50,348 nt of DNA from Agrococcus sediminis. Lineage in GTDB: Bacteria; Actinomycetota; Actinomycetes; Actinomycetales; Microbacteriaceae. Made by a program: the position numbers and the translations under genes. The DNA lies in the NCBI RefSeq assembly GCF_007923295.1, contig NZ_VOIR01000001.1, positions 1 through 50,348 on the forward strand. Reading direction: 5' to 3'. Under the pieces are notes generated by a model. It saw nothing but the letters and a program-made list of their open reading frames with translations, was not told the DNA's origin and searched no databases. Positions 7,108-15,647 of the stretch are shown here, piece by piece (position 1 is the first letter of the stretch; every line of letters begins with the position of its first letter).

Positions 7108-7884
7108 CTACGGCGCGCTCTGGACGGCCGTCGTCGGCTCGCCGCGGAGGTCGCGCACCAGCAGGGTCGCGCCCACGACGGCCACGGGCGTCGCGACGAC
7201 GGCGAGCCCGGGCACGAGCAGCAGCAGGTAGGCGACCATGCCGAAGCCGAGCGACCGCCAGCGGCGGCTGCGCAGCAGCGCGCGGCGCTCGGCGAGCGAG
7301 AGGCCGCGCGCGTCGCCGGCGATGCCGGTCAGCTCGCGCACGAGCGCGCTGCCGCCCAGCACGGCGCCGGCCACGAGCCCGAGCACCGTGCCGACGAGCG
7401 GCACGAGGCCCACGAGGAACACCACGGCACCCGTGCCGATCGCCATGCCGATGAGCACGACCGCGTCGCGCAGGCCCTTGCCCAGCCCGGGCCAGAAGCC
7501 CAGCTCGACCTCGTCGGGGATGCCGCCGAGCCGCCGCTCGACCGAGCGGGAGATGCGCTCGTAGAACGGCTCGCCGACCGCGAGCGTGACGGCGGCGAAG
7601 GTGAGCACGCACAGCACGACCGCGCCGACGAGGATGCCGAGGGCGAGGGCGAGCCGCAGCGCGCCCGACCACTGCTCGTCCCACCCGTCGGCGAACGGCG
7701 TGAGCGCCTCGGCCCATCCGCCCACCTGGAAGGCGAGCAGCACGACGAGGGCGAGCATGGCGAGCCCCACGATGAGCGCCGGGATGGCGCCCAGCAGCAT
7801 GAGGCCCGGGTCGCGGGCCCAGGTGCCGAAGCCGCGCAGCAGCAGTCGGGCGCCGGCGAGCAGCTCGGAGACGCGGTGTCGCAT
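7108..7884 (-). CDS. EI24-domain (CysZ-like) integral membrane protein
   Basis: 258 residues with about six hydrophobic segments. Examples are LMLLGAIPALIVGLAMLALV, a helix in LILVGAVVLCVLTFAAVTLA, and VFLVGLVPLVGTVLGLVAGA. The loop GEPFYERISRSVERRLGG matches the conserved region of EI24/CysZ-type proteins. CysZ is a sulfate permease, but actinobacterial EI24 homologues are mostly uncharacterised, so transport of sulfate is not claimed. The ATG at 7884 follows a minus-strand CAGCAT box by six bases. The gene diverges from the EamA transporter gene with only 33 bp between the start codons. Confidence 0.8.
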   Translation of the reverse strand: MRHRVSELLAGARLLLRGFGTWARDPGLMLLGAIPALIVGLAMLALVVLLAFQVGGWAEALTPFADGWDEQWSGALRLALALGILVGAVVLCVLTFAAVTLAVGEPFYERISRSVERRLGGIPDEVELGFWPGLGKGLRDAVVLIGMAIGTGAVVFLVGLVPLVGTVLGLVAGAVLGGSALVRELTGIAGDARGLSLAERRALLRSRRWRSLGFGMVAYLLLLVPGLAVVATPVAVVGATLLVRDLRGEPTTAVQSAP

Positions 7885-7890
7885 GGGGCC

Positions 7891-7896
7891 ATGCTG
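7891..7896 (-). promoter_or_regulatory. -10 box CAGCAT for a leaderless start at 7884
   Basis: On the minus strand CAGCAT, then GGCCCC, then ATG. The box is a weaker match than the others but has the same exact spacing, and it lies 9 bp from the divergent -10 box. Confidence 0.45.
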
Positions 7897-7905
7897 GCAC
7901 GTCCG

Positions 7906-7911
7906 TAGGAT
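7906..7911 (+). promoter_or_regulatory. -10 box TAGGAT for a leaderless start at 7918
   Basis: TAGGAT, six bases, then GTG 7918. It forms a compact divergent promoter with the EI24 gene. Confidence 0.6.
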
Positions 7912-7917
7912 CGTCGC

Positions 7918-8895
7918 GTGCAGATCCCCGCGGCCGAGGCGCGTCCCTCGCACGCGGTCGCGGTGCTGCTCGCGGCCGTGCTGTGGGGCACCACCGGCAC
8001 CGTCGCGCACTTCGCGCCGGCGGGCTCCTCGGCGCTCGCGCTCGGGCTCGCGACGTTCGGCGTCGGCGGGCTCGTGCTCGCCGCCGCCTCGGCCCGCCGC
8101 GTGCTGGGTGTGCTGCGGCAGCGCGCGCACCTGGGCTGGCTGCTCGCCGGCGCCGCGGGCGTCGTGCTCTACCCGGCGGCCTACTACCCGTCGATGACGC
8201 TCGCGGGCGTCGCCGTCGGCAACGTCGTGGCGCTCGGCTCGGGCCCGATCTTCGCGGCGCTCCTCGAGTGGGCGGTCGACCGCCGGCGCCCCGACCGGCG
8301 CTGGGCGGCCGCCACGGGCGTCGCGGTGGTGGGCATCGCCCTGCTCGCGGTGGGCGGGCACGGCGCCGCCGCGGGCGGCGGACCGGCGGATGCCTCGGCC
8401 GCGCCCGCGGGCGTCGCGCTCGCGCTCGCGGCCGGGTTCGGCTACGCGCTGTACGCCTTCGCGGGCGCTCGCCTCATCGCCCGTGGCGCTCCGGCGACCG
8501 GCGCGATGGGCGCGCTCTTCCTGCTCGGCGGGCTCGCGTGCCTCGCGTGGCTCGCGGTGGTCGGCCTCGGCCCGCTCGCCTCGCCGGGCGGCGCGCTCAC
8601 GATCGGGTACCTCGCCCTCGTGCCCATGGCCCTCGCCTACCTGCTCTTCGGCTACGCGCTGCGGGCGCTGCCGTCGTCGAGCGCGACCACGCTCGCGCTC
8701 GCCGAGCCGGTGGTCGCGACGCTGCTCGCGGTGCTCGTCGTCGGCGAGCGGCCGACGCCGGTCGGCTGGGCGGGCCTCGTGGTCGTGGGCGCCGGCATCG
8801 CGCTGCTCGCCGTGCCACGGCCCTTGACGCGACGGCGTCGACGAGTAGCGTCGGTGCCCGACGACGACCCGCTGCGAGAGGAATCCGATGCCTGA
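7918..8895 (+). CDS. EamA (DMT superfamily) transporter
   Basis: A 325-residue membrane protein with about ten hydrophobic helices in two repeats, as in EamA/RhaT transporters. The first repeat has AVLLAAVLWGTTGTVAHF, which is the typical start. The second has FGYALYAFAGARLIARG and ends LSS-type with LPSSSATTLALAEPVVATLL followed by VLVVGERPTPVGWAGLVVV, the classic C-terminal EamA pattern. The substrate is unknown; relatives export metabolites or amino acids. The GTG start is set by the leaderless-type promoter. The last eight bases overlap the next gene, so the two are coupled. Confidence 0.9.
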   Translation: MQIPAAEARPSHAVAVLLAAVLWGTTGTVAHFAPAGSSALALGLATFGVGGLVLAAASARRVLGVLRQRAHLGWLLAGAAGVVLYPAAYYPSMTLAGVAVGNVVALGSGPIFAALLEWAVDRRRPDRRWAAATGVAVVGIALLAVGGHGAAAGGGPADASAAPAGVALALAAGFGYALYAFAGARLIARGAPATGAMGALFLLGGLACLAWLAVVGLGPLASPGGALTIGYLALVPMALAYLLFGYALRALPSSSATTLALAEPVVATLLAVLVVGERPTPVGWAGLVVVGAGIALLAVPRPLTRRRRRVASVPDDDPLREESDA

Positions 8896-9145
8896 TCCGC
8901 ACATCAAGGACGAGGAGCTCTACGAGAAGCTCCGCGACGAGGGGAACTCGAAGGAGAAGGCGGCCCGCATCGCCAACGCGGCGGCGCGCGACGGCCGCTC
9001 CGAGGTCGGCGAGCGCGGCGGCGACGCCGAGCGCTACGAGGATCGCACCGTCGACGAGCTGCGCGACCGAGCGAAGGAGCTCGGCATCGAGGGCACCTCG
9101 GGGCTCAAGAAGGCCGAGCTGATCGAGCGCCTCCGCGACCACTGA
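8888..9145 (+). CDS. Small Rho-N/SAP-like domain protein
   Basis: An 85-residue charged soluble protein. The N-terminal half (HIKDEELYEKLRDEGNSKEKAARIANA) matches a short actinobacterial family often annotated near plasmid-stabilisation or DUF7218-type proteins. The C-terminal half (RTVDELRDRAKELGIEG then GLKKAELIERLRDH) is a clear Rho termination factor N-terminal/SAP-like helix-extended-helix motif, which usually binds nucleic acid. The start ATG overlaps the end of the EamA gene by eight bases. A nucleic-acid role is family-based inference. Confidence 0.8.
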   Translation: MPDPHIKDEELYEKLRDEGNSKEKAARIANAAARDGRSEVGERGGDAERYEDRTVDELRDRAKELGIEGTSGLKKAELIERLRDH

Positions 9146-9201
9146 ACCGGAGCGCTGCGCCGTGGCGGCGCCCGTGGCGCACGGATGGCCCGAGTCGGTG
9201 G

Positions 9202-9207
9202 CAGGAT
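9202..9207 (+). promoter_or_regulatory. -10 box CAGGAT for a leaderless start at 9214
   Basis: CAGGAT, six bases, then ATG. No Shine-Dalgarno sequence precedes the start. Confidence 0.5.
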
Positions 9208-9213
9208 GCCGAC

Positions 9214-9696
9214 ATGCAGAACGACACCCGCGGGCGCGACGAGACCCCTGAGGAGCGCGCCGACCGCAACTTCGGCGACATCCTGCAGGAGCTCCGCGTC
9301 GTGCTCACCGGCACGCAGCTGGTCTCCGGCTTCCTGCTGGCGGTCGCGTTCCAGTCGGGCTTCCGCGACCTCGACCAGGACGAGGTGATGCACTACCTCG
9401 TGCTCGTCGCGCTCGCCGCGCTCGCGACCCTCCTGGGCCTCACGCCCGTGCTCGTGCACCGCCTCCACTTCCAGAAGCGCATAAAGCAGGAGATCGTGCG
9501 GCTGGCGAACGTGCTGCTGATCGCGACGCTCGTGGTCGTGTCGGTGCTCCTCGTCGGCGTGACGAGCTTCATCTTCGAGGTCGTCGTCTCCACGGGTGCC
9601 GGGCTGTGGGCGTCCATGGTGTGCGCGGCGGTCGTCGTCGCCCTCTGGGCGCTCGCCTGGGCCGCGAGGCGGAACGCTCCCCAGCGCGACGACTGA
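9214..9696 (+). CDS. DUF6328-family membrane protein
   Basis: 160 residues with four hydrophobic helices after a charged N terminus. The order is RNFGDILQELRVVLTGTQLV, then FLLAVAFQSGF, HYLVLVALAALATLLGLTPV, LLIATLVVVSVLLVGVTSFI and LWASMVCAAVVVALWALAWA. The segment NFGDILQELRVVLTGTQLVSGFLLA is the hallmark of this actinobacterial family of unknown function. A stand-alone gene with its own leaderless-type promoter. The next gene starts 104 bases downstream. Confidence 0.85.
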   Translation: MQNDTRGRDETPEERADRNFGDILQELRVVLTGTQLVSGFLLAVAFQSGFRDLDQDEVMHYLVLVALAALATLLGLTPVLVHRLHFQKRIKQEIVRLANVLLIATLVVVSVLLVGVTSFIFEVVVSTGAGLWASMVCAAVVVALWALAWAARRNAPQRDD

Positions 9697-9800
9697 CGCC
9701 CGCGGGCGCGCGCGGCGCATGTCGCCGTGTTACCGCCCGGGGTGCGCCTGCGGCGCAGCCACTGCGAGTCTGGCCCTCGTCCACGAGATGAGGGAGCAGC

Positions 9801-11000
9801 ATGGCCGAGCACTGTCGCGGCGAGCACGCCTGGGACGGCATCCGCCGGGTCGACCTCGAGCGCCCGTCGAGCCGCAAGTGGAGCCTGCACCCGGGCACGA
9901 TCGGCGCCTGGGTGGCCGAGATGGACTTCGGCACCGCGCCGCCCGTGCGCGAGGCGCTCGCCCGCGCCGTGCAGGACGACGTGCTGGGGTACCTCTCGCC
10001 GGCCACCGCCGCCGAGCTCGCCGAGGCGACCGCCGCCTTCCAGGCGCGGGAGCACGGATGGGCCGTCGACCCCGAGCGGGTGCACGCGGTCTCCGACGTG
10101 ATGGCCGCCCTCGGCGTCGCGGTCGAGGAGTACTCGCCGGCCGGCTCGGCGGTCATCGTGCCGACCCCCGCCTACATGCCCTTCCTCACCTACCTCGCGA
10201 CCCTCGGGCGACCCGTCGTCGAGGTGCCCGGCGTCGTGGAGGACGGCCGCTGGCGCCACGACCTCGAAGCCATCGACCGCGCGTTCGCCGCCGGCGCCCG
10301 CACGCTCGTGCTGTGCAACCCGCACAACCCGACCGGCACGGTGCTGCCGCGCGCCGAGCTCGAGGCGATCGCGGCGATCGTCGAGCGCCACGGCGGCCGG
10401 GTCTTCGCAGACGAGATCCACGCCCCGATCCGCTTCGACGGGCGCGCGCACGTACCCTACGCATCCGTGTCCCCCGCCGCCGCGGCGCATGCGGTCACCG
10501 GCACGAGCGCGTCGAAGGCGTGGAACATCCCGGGGCTGAAGGCCGCGCAGCTCATCACCGCGAACGATGCCGACGAGGCCGTCTACCGCCGCTTCGGGTT
10601 CGCCGTCGCGCACGGCGCGTCGACGCTCGGCGTGATCGCGTCGACCGCCGCCTACCGCGACGGCGGGCCGTGGCTCGCGGAGGCGGTGGCCTACCTGCAG
10701 CGCAACCGCGACCTGCTCGCCGGGCTGCTGGCCGAGCGGCTGCCGGGCGTGCGCTGGCGCGCGCCCGAGGCGACCTACCTCGCCTGGCTCGACCTCGCGG
10801 GCCTCGGCCTGCCCGCCGGCAGCCCCGCGACGCTGCTGCGCGAGCGCGCCGGCGTCACGCTCACCGACGGGGCGCTCTGCGGCCGCGGCTCCGAGACGCA
10901 CGTGCGGCTCGTCTTCGCGACACCCGCGCCGGTGCTCGAGGAGGCCATCGAGCGGATCGCCGACGCCGTGCTGCCGGTGGGCGCGGGAGCCGGTCGATGA
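9801..11000 (+). CDS. patB: MalY/PatB-family C-S lyase (cystathionine beta-lyase / aminotransferase)
   Basis: A 399-residue fold-type I PLP enzyme. AEMDFGTAPPVREAL near residue 40 and CNPHNPTGTVLPRAEL near residue 172 are typical of MalY/PatB. FADEIHAPIRFDG supplies the cofactor-contacting Asp, and GTSASKAWNIPGLK contains the Schiff-base Lys at about residue 239. Members cleave cystathionine to homocysteine, pyruvate and ammonia, or act as general cysteine-S-conjugate lyases. It is first in a four-gene methionine operon: its TGA overlaps the ATG of the next gene. The ATG is preceded by GGGAG. The 104-bp leader shows no recognised riboswitch. Confidence 0.9.
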   Translation: MAEHCRGEHAWDGIRRVDLERPSSRKWSLHPGTIGAWVAEMDFGTAPPVREALARAVQDDVLGYLSPATAAELAEATAAFQAREHGWAVDPERVHAVSDVMAALGVAVEEYSPAGSAVIVPTPAYMPFLTYLATLGRPVVEVPGVVEDGRWRHDLEAIDRAFAAGARTLVLCNPHNPTGTVLPRAELEAIAAIVERHGGRVFADEIHAPIRFDGRAHVPYASVSPAAAAHAVTGTSASKAWNIPGLKAAQLITANDADEAVYRRFGFAVAHGASTLGVIASTAAYRDGGPWLAEAVAYLQRNRDLLAGLLAERLPGVRWRAPEATYLAWLDLAGLGLPAGSPATLLRERAGVTLTDGALCGRGSETHVRLVFATPAPVLEEAIERIADAVLPVGAGAGR

Positions 11001-12292
11001 GCGGCGGCTGGGGCTTCGAGACCCGGCAGATCCACGCCGGCGCCATCGTCGACGGCGAGGCGGGCGCGCGGGTCACGCCGATCTACCAGAGCGCCGGCTA
11101 CGTGCTCGACGACTTCGACGACGGCGTCGAGCGCTTCGCGGGCCGCAGCGCCAAGCGCGCCTACTCCCGCAACGACAACCCGACCAACGTCGTCGCGGCG
11201 CGCCGCATCGCCGACCTCGAGGGCGGCGCCGACGCGGTGCTCGTCGCGAGCGGCCAGGCGGCGATCGCCGCGGCGCTGCACGCCCTCGCGCAGGCCGGCG
11301 ACCACATCCTCACGACCGACCGCCTCTACGAGGGCACGCGCGAGATGGTGCGCGGCTCGCTCGCGCGGCAGGGGCTCGAGTTCGAGCAGCTGCCGATCGA
11401 CGCCGACGAGGAGCGCTGGGTGGCGGCCGTGCGGCCGACGACCCGCGCCATCTACGCCGAGTCGATCGCGAACCCGCTCGGCGAGGTCGCCGACCTCGCG
11501 CTCCTCGGCCGCGTCTCGGCGCGCACCGGCGTGCCGCTCGTGGTCGACAACACCGTCGCGACCCCCTACCTGTGCCGCCCCTTCGAGCACGGCGCGGCCG
11601 TGGTCATCCACTCGACCTCGAAGTGGCTCGGCGGCCACGGGTCGGTCATCGGCGGCGCGGTCGTCGACAGCGGCGCCTTCGACTGGTCGGCCGAGCGCTT
11701 CCCGCACCTGCACGCTCCGCGCCCGCACGGCGCGCCGTCGTTCGCCGAGCGCTTCGGGAGCGCGGCCTACGGCGCCTACCTGCGCTCCGTCGTCGTGCTC
11801 GAGCACGGGCCGACCTTCCCGCCGACGAGCGCCTTCCTGCTGCTGCACGGCATCGAGACGCTCTCGCTGCGCATGGAGCGGCACGTCGCCAACGCGCGCG
11901 CCGTCGTCGCCGCCCTCGCGGCGCATCCGGCCGTCGCGCGCGTGCACCACCCCGACCACGACGACGCCCAGGCGGAGGTCGTCGGGCGGATGCTGCCCGA
12001 CGGCGCGGGATCGGTCGTCTCGGTCGAGCTGCGCGGCGGCAGGGCCGCGGCGCGCGCCTTCCTCGACCGGCTGCGGCTCGTGAGCCAGATGACCCACATC
12101 GGCGACGTGCGCACGCTCGCGATCCACACCGGCAGCACCATCCACGGCAAGCTCGCCGAGGAGGAGCGGCTCGCGCTCGGCATCACGCCGGGGCTCGTGC
12201 GGATCTCGGTCGGCCTCGAGCGGGCCGACGACATCGTGGCCGACCTCGAGCAGGCGCTGGAGGGGCTGGCCCTGGAGGAACCGGCACCGTGA
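10997..12292 (+). CDS. metY: O-acetylhomoserine sulfhydrylase-type Cys/Met metabolism PLP enzyme
   Basis: 431 residues, the length of O-acetylhomoserine aminocarboxypropyltransferases rather than the roughly 380-400 of MetB. WGFETRQIHAG opens the protein and the PLP site is STSKWLGGHGSVIGG with Lys near residue 208. VVDNTVATPYLCRPFEHGA and the late SVGLERADDIVADLEQAL are family marks. It would make homocysteine directly from O-acetylhomoserine and sulfide. The start overlaps the upstream stop (ATGA) and its own stop overlaps the metF GTG start (GTGA), so expression is coupled. A cystathionine gamma-synthase role is the main alternative. Confidence 0.87.
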   Translation: MSGGWGFETRQIHAGAIVDGEAGARVTPIYQSAGYVLDDFDDGVERFAGRSAKRAYSRNDNPTNVVAARRIADLEGGADAVLVASGQAAIAAALHALAQAGDHILTTDRLYEGTREMVRGSLARQGLEFEQLPIDADEERWVAAVRPTTRAIYAESIANPLGEVADLALLGRVSARTGVPLVVDNTVATPYLCRPFEHGAAVVIHSTSKWLGGHGSVIGGAVVDSGAFDWSAERFPHLHAPRPHGAPSFAERFGSAAYGAYLRSVVVLEHGPTFPPTSAFLLLHGIETLSLRMERHVANARAVVAALAAHPAVARVHHPDHDDAQAEVVGRMLPDGAGSVVSVELRGGRAAARAFLDRLRLVSQMTHIGDVRTLAIHTGSTIHGKLAEEERLALGITPGLVRISVGLERADDIVADLEQALEGLALEEPAP

Positions 12293-13221
12293 GCGCGCTC
12301 CCCTACTCGTTCGAGCTCTTCCCGCCCCGGAACGACGCCGCCGCGGTGCGCATGCTCGAGGCGGTCGACGCCTTCGCCGCCGTGGAGCCGGCGTTCGTCT
12401 CGGTCACGTTCGGCGCCGGCGGCACGACCTCGCGGCACTCGCTCGGCGTCCTCCAGCGACTGCTCGACGCGGGGGTGAGCCCCATGGCGCACCTGACCTG
12501 CACGGGGCTCGGGGTGAGCGACACGGCCCGGCTCGTGCGGCAGTTCCTCGACGCCGGCATCACGAAGTTCCTCGCGCTCCGCGGCGACCCGCCCGCTGAC
12601 GGCGTCCCCGAGCCCGCCACGTCGCTGCGGTCGGCGGCCGAGCTCGTGCAGCTCATCGACCGCGTCGACTCGGAGCGGGTGCCCTACGCCGAGGTGCCGC
12701 TGCCCGGCCTGCGCGCCTCAGCGCTCGCCGAGCGCCGCTGCGGCGTCGAGATCGCGGTCGCCGCCTTCCCGAACGGCCACCCCGGCGCGGGGGTGCACCG
12801 CGGCGACGTCGACGCGCTGCTCGCGAAGCAGGAGGTGGGCGCGACGCTCGCCATCACGCAGCTGTTCCACGACCCCTACGACTACGCGCGCTACGTCGAG
12901 CTCGCACGCGCGCGCGGCGTGACCATCCCGATCGTGCCCGGCGTCGTCATCCCCACCTCGCACCGCCGGCTCGTGCGCTCGGCGCAGCTCGCCGGCGAGG
13001 GGCTGCCGCGCGTGCTCGCCGAGCGGCTCGAGCGGGCGACGCCCGACGAGGCGGTCGCGATCGGCGTCGACGCGGCCGTCGCGCTCATCGACTCGCTCGC
13101 CGAGCACGACCCGCCGGGCGTGCACCTCTACACCTTCAACGACCACCGGCCGGCGATCGACGTGCTGCACGGCATCGGCGCGCTCGCCCCCACCCGCACG
13201 ATCACGACAGGAGCACCATGA
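12289..13221 (+). CDS. metF: Methylenetetrahydrofolate reductase
   Basis: A 310-residue TIM-barrel flavoenzyme that reduces 5,10-methylene-THF to 5-methyl-THF, the methyl donor for MetE. It begins SALPYSFELFPPRNDAAA, the standard MetF opening. VSVTFGAGGTT, FLALRGDPPADGV, the stretch IAVAAFPNGHPGA, AKQEVGATLAITQLFHD and PIVPGVVIP all match the family in order. Translation starts at a GTG that overlaps the metY stop codon, and the metE ATG overlaps its own stop. Product and position fit de novo methionine synthesis. Confidence 0.95.
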   Translation: MSALPYSFELFPPRNDAAAVRMLEAVDAFAAVEPAFVSVTFGAGGTTSRHSLGVLQRLLDAGVSPMAHLTCTGLGVSDTARLVRQFLDAGITKFLALRGDPPADGVPEPATSLRSAAELVQLIDRVDSERVPYAEVPLPGLRASALAERRCGVEIAVAAFPNGHPGAGVHRGDVDALLAKQEVGATLAITQLFHDPYDYARYVELARARGVTIPIVPGVVIPTSHRRLVRSAQLAGEGLPRVLAERLERATPDEAVAIGVDAAVALIDSLAEHDPPGVHLYTFNDHRPAIDVLHGIGALAPTRTITTGAP

Positions 13222-15479
13222 CCAGCACCTTCCCCGGGGGCACGATCCTCGGCTACCCCCGCATCGGCCGCCGGCGCGAGCTGAAGCGCGCGCTCGAGGC
13301 TCACTGGCGCGGCGCCCTCGACGACGACGGCTTCCACGCCGCGGCCGCCGCGAACCGCCGCGCCGACCTCGCGAGGCTCGTCACGCTCGGCCTGCGGGCC
13401 GACGACGCGTCGATCCCGGTCGAGGCCGCGCACTACGACCACGTCCTCGACGCCACGCTCACCTTCGGCGCGGTCCCGCCGCGGCTGCGCGGCCGGCTCC
13501 CGGGCGGGCTCGCCGGCGAGTGGCTGCTCGCCCGCGGCGACGCCGAGGACGCGCCGCTCGAGATGACGAAGTGGCTCGACACGAACTACCACTACCTCGT
13601 GCCCGAGCTCGACGCCGGCTCGACCTTCTCGCTCGCCGACCGCCGCATCGTCGATCGCTTCCTCGAGGCTCGCGAGGCCGGCGTCCACGCGCGCCCCGTG
13701 GTCGTCGGCCCCGCGACCTACCTGGCGCTCGCGAAGGCCGATGGGGTGCGCCCGATCGAGCTCGCGGAGCGCCTCGTGCCTGCCTACGCCGAGCTCGCGA
13801 GCGCGCTCGCCGCCGCCGGCGCCACGTGGGTGCAGCTCGACGAGCCGGCGCTCGTCGCCGACCTCGACCACGTGGCGACGGCAGAGCTGCAGGCGGTCGC
13901 GCGCGCCGGCGCCGACGCGGTGCGGAGCGCGGGGCTGCGCGTGCTGCTGCACACCGGCCACGGCGACGCGGCCGGCCGGGTCGAGCCCCTCGCTGCCGAC
14001 GTCGACGCGCTCGCCATCGACCTCGTGCGCGGCACCGCGCCCGCGACCGGGGCGCTGCCGCTCGTCGCGGGCGTCGTGCACGGCCGGAACGTGTGGCGCA
14101 CCGACCTCGACGCGGCGCTCGAGGCGCTGCGCTCCCTCGCCGAGCGCGGCCCCGTCTCGGTCGGCACGTCGACCTCGCTGCTGCACGTGCCGCACGACCT
14201 CGACGCCGAGGGCGGCCTCGACGAGCGGCTGCGCTCCTGGCTCGCCTTCGCCGACCAGAAGGTCGAGGAGGTCGCGGCCCTCGCCGCGGCGCTCGAGGGC
14301 GCTCCCGACGAGGCGCGCTTCGCCGCCGCGCGCACTGCCATCGCCGACCGCGCCGCCGCGCCCGGCGTGCGCGACGGCGCGGTGCGCGAGCGCCTCGCGG
14401 CGCTGCCCGCCGAGGCGCGCGAGCGCGCGCCCTACGCCGAGCGCGACGCGCTGCAGCGCGAGCGGCTCGACCTGCCGCCGCTGCCGACGACCACGATCGG
14501 GTCGTTCCCGCAGACGGGCGAGATCCGCGCCGCCCGGGCGCGCCACGCGCGGGGCGAGCTCGACGACGCCGCCTACGCCGAGGTGCTGCGCGCCGAGGTG
14601 CGTCGCGTGGTCGCGCTGCAGGAGGAGCTGGGCCTCGACGTGCTCGTGCACGGCGAGCCCGAGCGCAACGACATGGTGCAGTACTTCGCCGAGCACTTCG
14701 ACGGCTTCGCGGCCACCGAGCACGGCTGGGTGCAGTCGTACGGCTCGCGCGCGACCCGGCCCTCGATCCTGTGGGGCGACGTGTCGCGGCCCGCGCCGTT
14801 CACGGTCGAGTGGATCGCCTACGCGCAGTCGCTCACCGACCGGCCCGTCAAGGGCATGCTCACGGGCCCCGTCACGATCCTCGCGTGGTCGTTCGTGCGC
14901 GACGACCAGCCGCTGGGCGAGACCGCCGATCAGGTGGCGCTCGCGCTCGCCGACGAGATCGCCGACCTCGAGGCGGCAGGCGTCTCCATCGTGCAGGTCG
15001 ACGAGCCGGCGCTGCGCGAGCTGCTGCCGCTGCGCCGCGAGGCGCGCCCCGACTACCTCGCGTGGTCGGTGGACGCGTTCCGGCTCGCGACCGCGGGCGC
15101 CGCGCCGGCGACGCAGATCCACACGCACCTGTGCTACTCGGAGTTCAACGCGGTGGTGGATGCGATCGACGGCCTCGACGCGGACGTCACGAGCATCGAG
15201 GCGGCCCGCTCCCGCATGGAGGTGGTCGGCGCGCTGACCGAGCACGGGTTCGGCCGCGGCATCGGACCGGGCGTCTACGACATCCACTCCCCTCGCGTGC
15301 CGGGCGCCGACGAGCTCGACGCCCTGCTCGCGACCGCGACCGACGGCATCCCCGCGGGGCTGCTGTGGGTCAACCCCGACTGCGGGCTGAAGACCCGCGG
15401 CTACGAGGAGACCGTGGCGAGCCTGCGGGGGCTCGTCGAGGCAGCGGCGCGCGCCCGCGCGGCGGTCGCGGTGCGCTGA
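13218..15479 (+). CDS. metE: Cobalamin-independent methionine synthase
   Basis: 753 residues, full length for MetE, with the N-terminal barrel starting ILGYPRIGRRRELKRALE and the C-terminal catalytic barrel from about residue 415 (PTTTIGSFPQTGEIRAAR). Zinc ligands are visible: His and Cys in THLCYSEF (about residues 636-640), Glu in SIEAARSRMEV and Cys in NPDCGLKTRGY (about residue 722). It transfers the methyl group of 5-methyl-THF(Glu)n to homocysteine without B12. Last gene of the methionine operon, coupled to metF by ATGA and followed by a strong hairpin. Confidence 0.97.
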   Translation: MTSTFPGGTILGYPRIGRRRELKRALEAHWRGALDDDGFHAAAAANRRADLARLVTLGLRADDASIPVEAAHYDHVLDATLTFGAVPPRLRGRLPGGLAGEWLLARGDAEDAPLEMTKWLDTNYHYLVPELDAGSTFSLADRRIVDRFLEAREAGVHARPVVVGPATYLALAKADGVRPIELAERLVPAYAELASALAAAGATWVQLDEPALVADLDHVATAELQAVARAGADAVRSAGLRVLLHTGHGDAAGRVEPLAADVDALAIDLVRGTAPATGALPLVAGVVHGRNVWRTDLDAALEALRSLAERGPVSVGTSTSLLHVPHDLDAEGGLDERLRSWLAFADQKVEEVAALAAALEGAPDEARFAAARTAIADRAAAPGVRDGAVRERLAALPAEARERAPYAERDALQRERLDLPPLPTTTIGSFPQTGEIRAARARHARGELDDAAYAEVLRAEVRRVVALQEELGLDVLVHGEPERNDMVQYFAEHFDGFAATEHGWVQSYGSRATRPSILWGDVSRPAPFTVEWIAYAQSLTDRPVKGMLTGPVTILAWSFVRDDQPLGETADQVALALADEIADLEAAGVSIVQVDEPALRELLPLRREARPDYLAWSVDAFRLATAGAAPATQIHTHLCYSEFNAVVDAIDGLDADVTSIEAARSRMEVVGALTEHGFGRGIGPGVYDIHSPRVPGADELDALLATATDGIPAGLLWVNPDCGLKTRGYEETVASLRGLVEAAARARAAVAVR

Positions 15480-15491
15480 GCCGCTCTCCGG

Positions 15492-15529
15492 CCGACGGGG
15501 CCGTCCGCGCGAGCGGGCGGCCCCGTCGG
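15492..15529 (+). terminator. Hairpin terminator after metE
   Basis: A 17-bp stem with one G-T wobble closes on a GCGA (GNRA-type) loop, starting 12 bases after the metE stop codon. No T-run follows, as is usual for strong actinobacterial terminators. It separates the methionine operon from the transporter cassette. Confidence 0.75.
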
Positions 15530-15647
15530 CCTGGTGCGCGACCGCATCCCTGGCGAAGTGTGACGCCTCGTTGCAGGGCGATGTGCGCGACGCGACCCGA
15601 TCGTCTGTACTTGTGGCAGCACCAAGTCCTGCTTATGGAGGTTCATC

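Noticed and set aside
9697-9800. Possible SAM riboswitch before the methionine operon
   Set aside because: Only about 100 bases, without a recognisable SAM-I or SAM-II core; no support from the sequence.
10997-12292. Cystathionine gamma-synthase (MetB) as product
   Set aside because: Length (431 residues) and opening WGFETRQIHAG fit O-acetylhomoserine sulfhydrylase better; kept as alternative in the entry.
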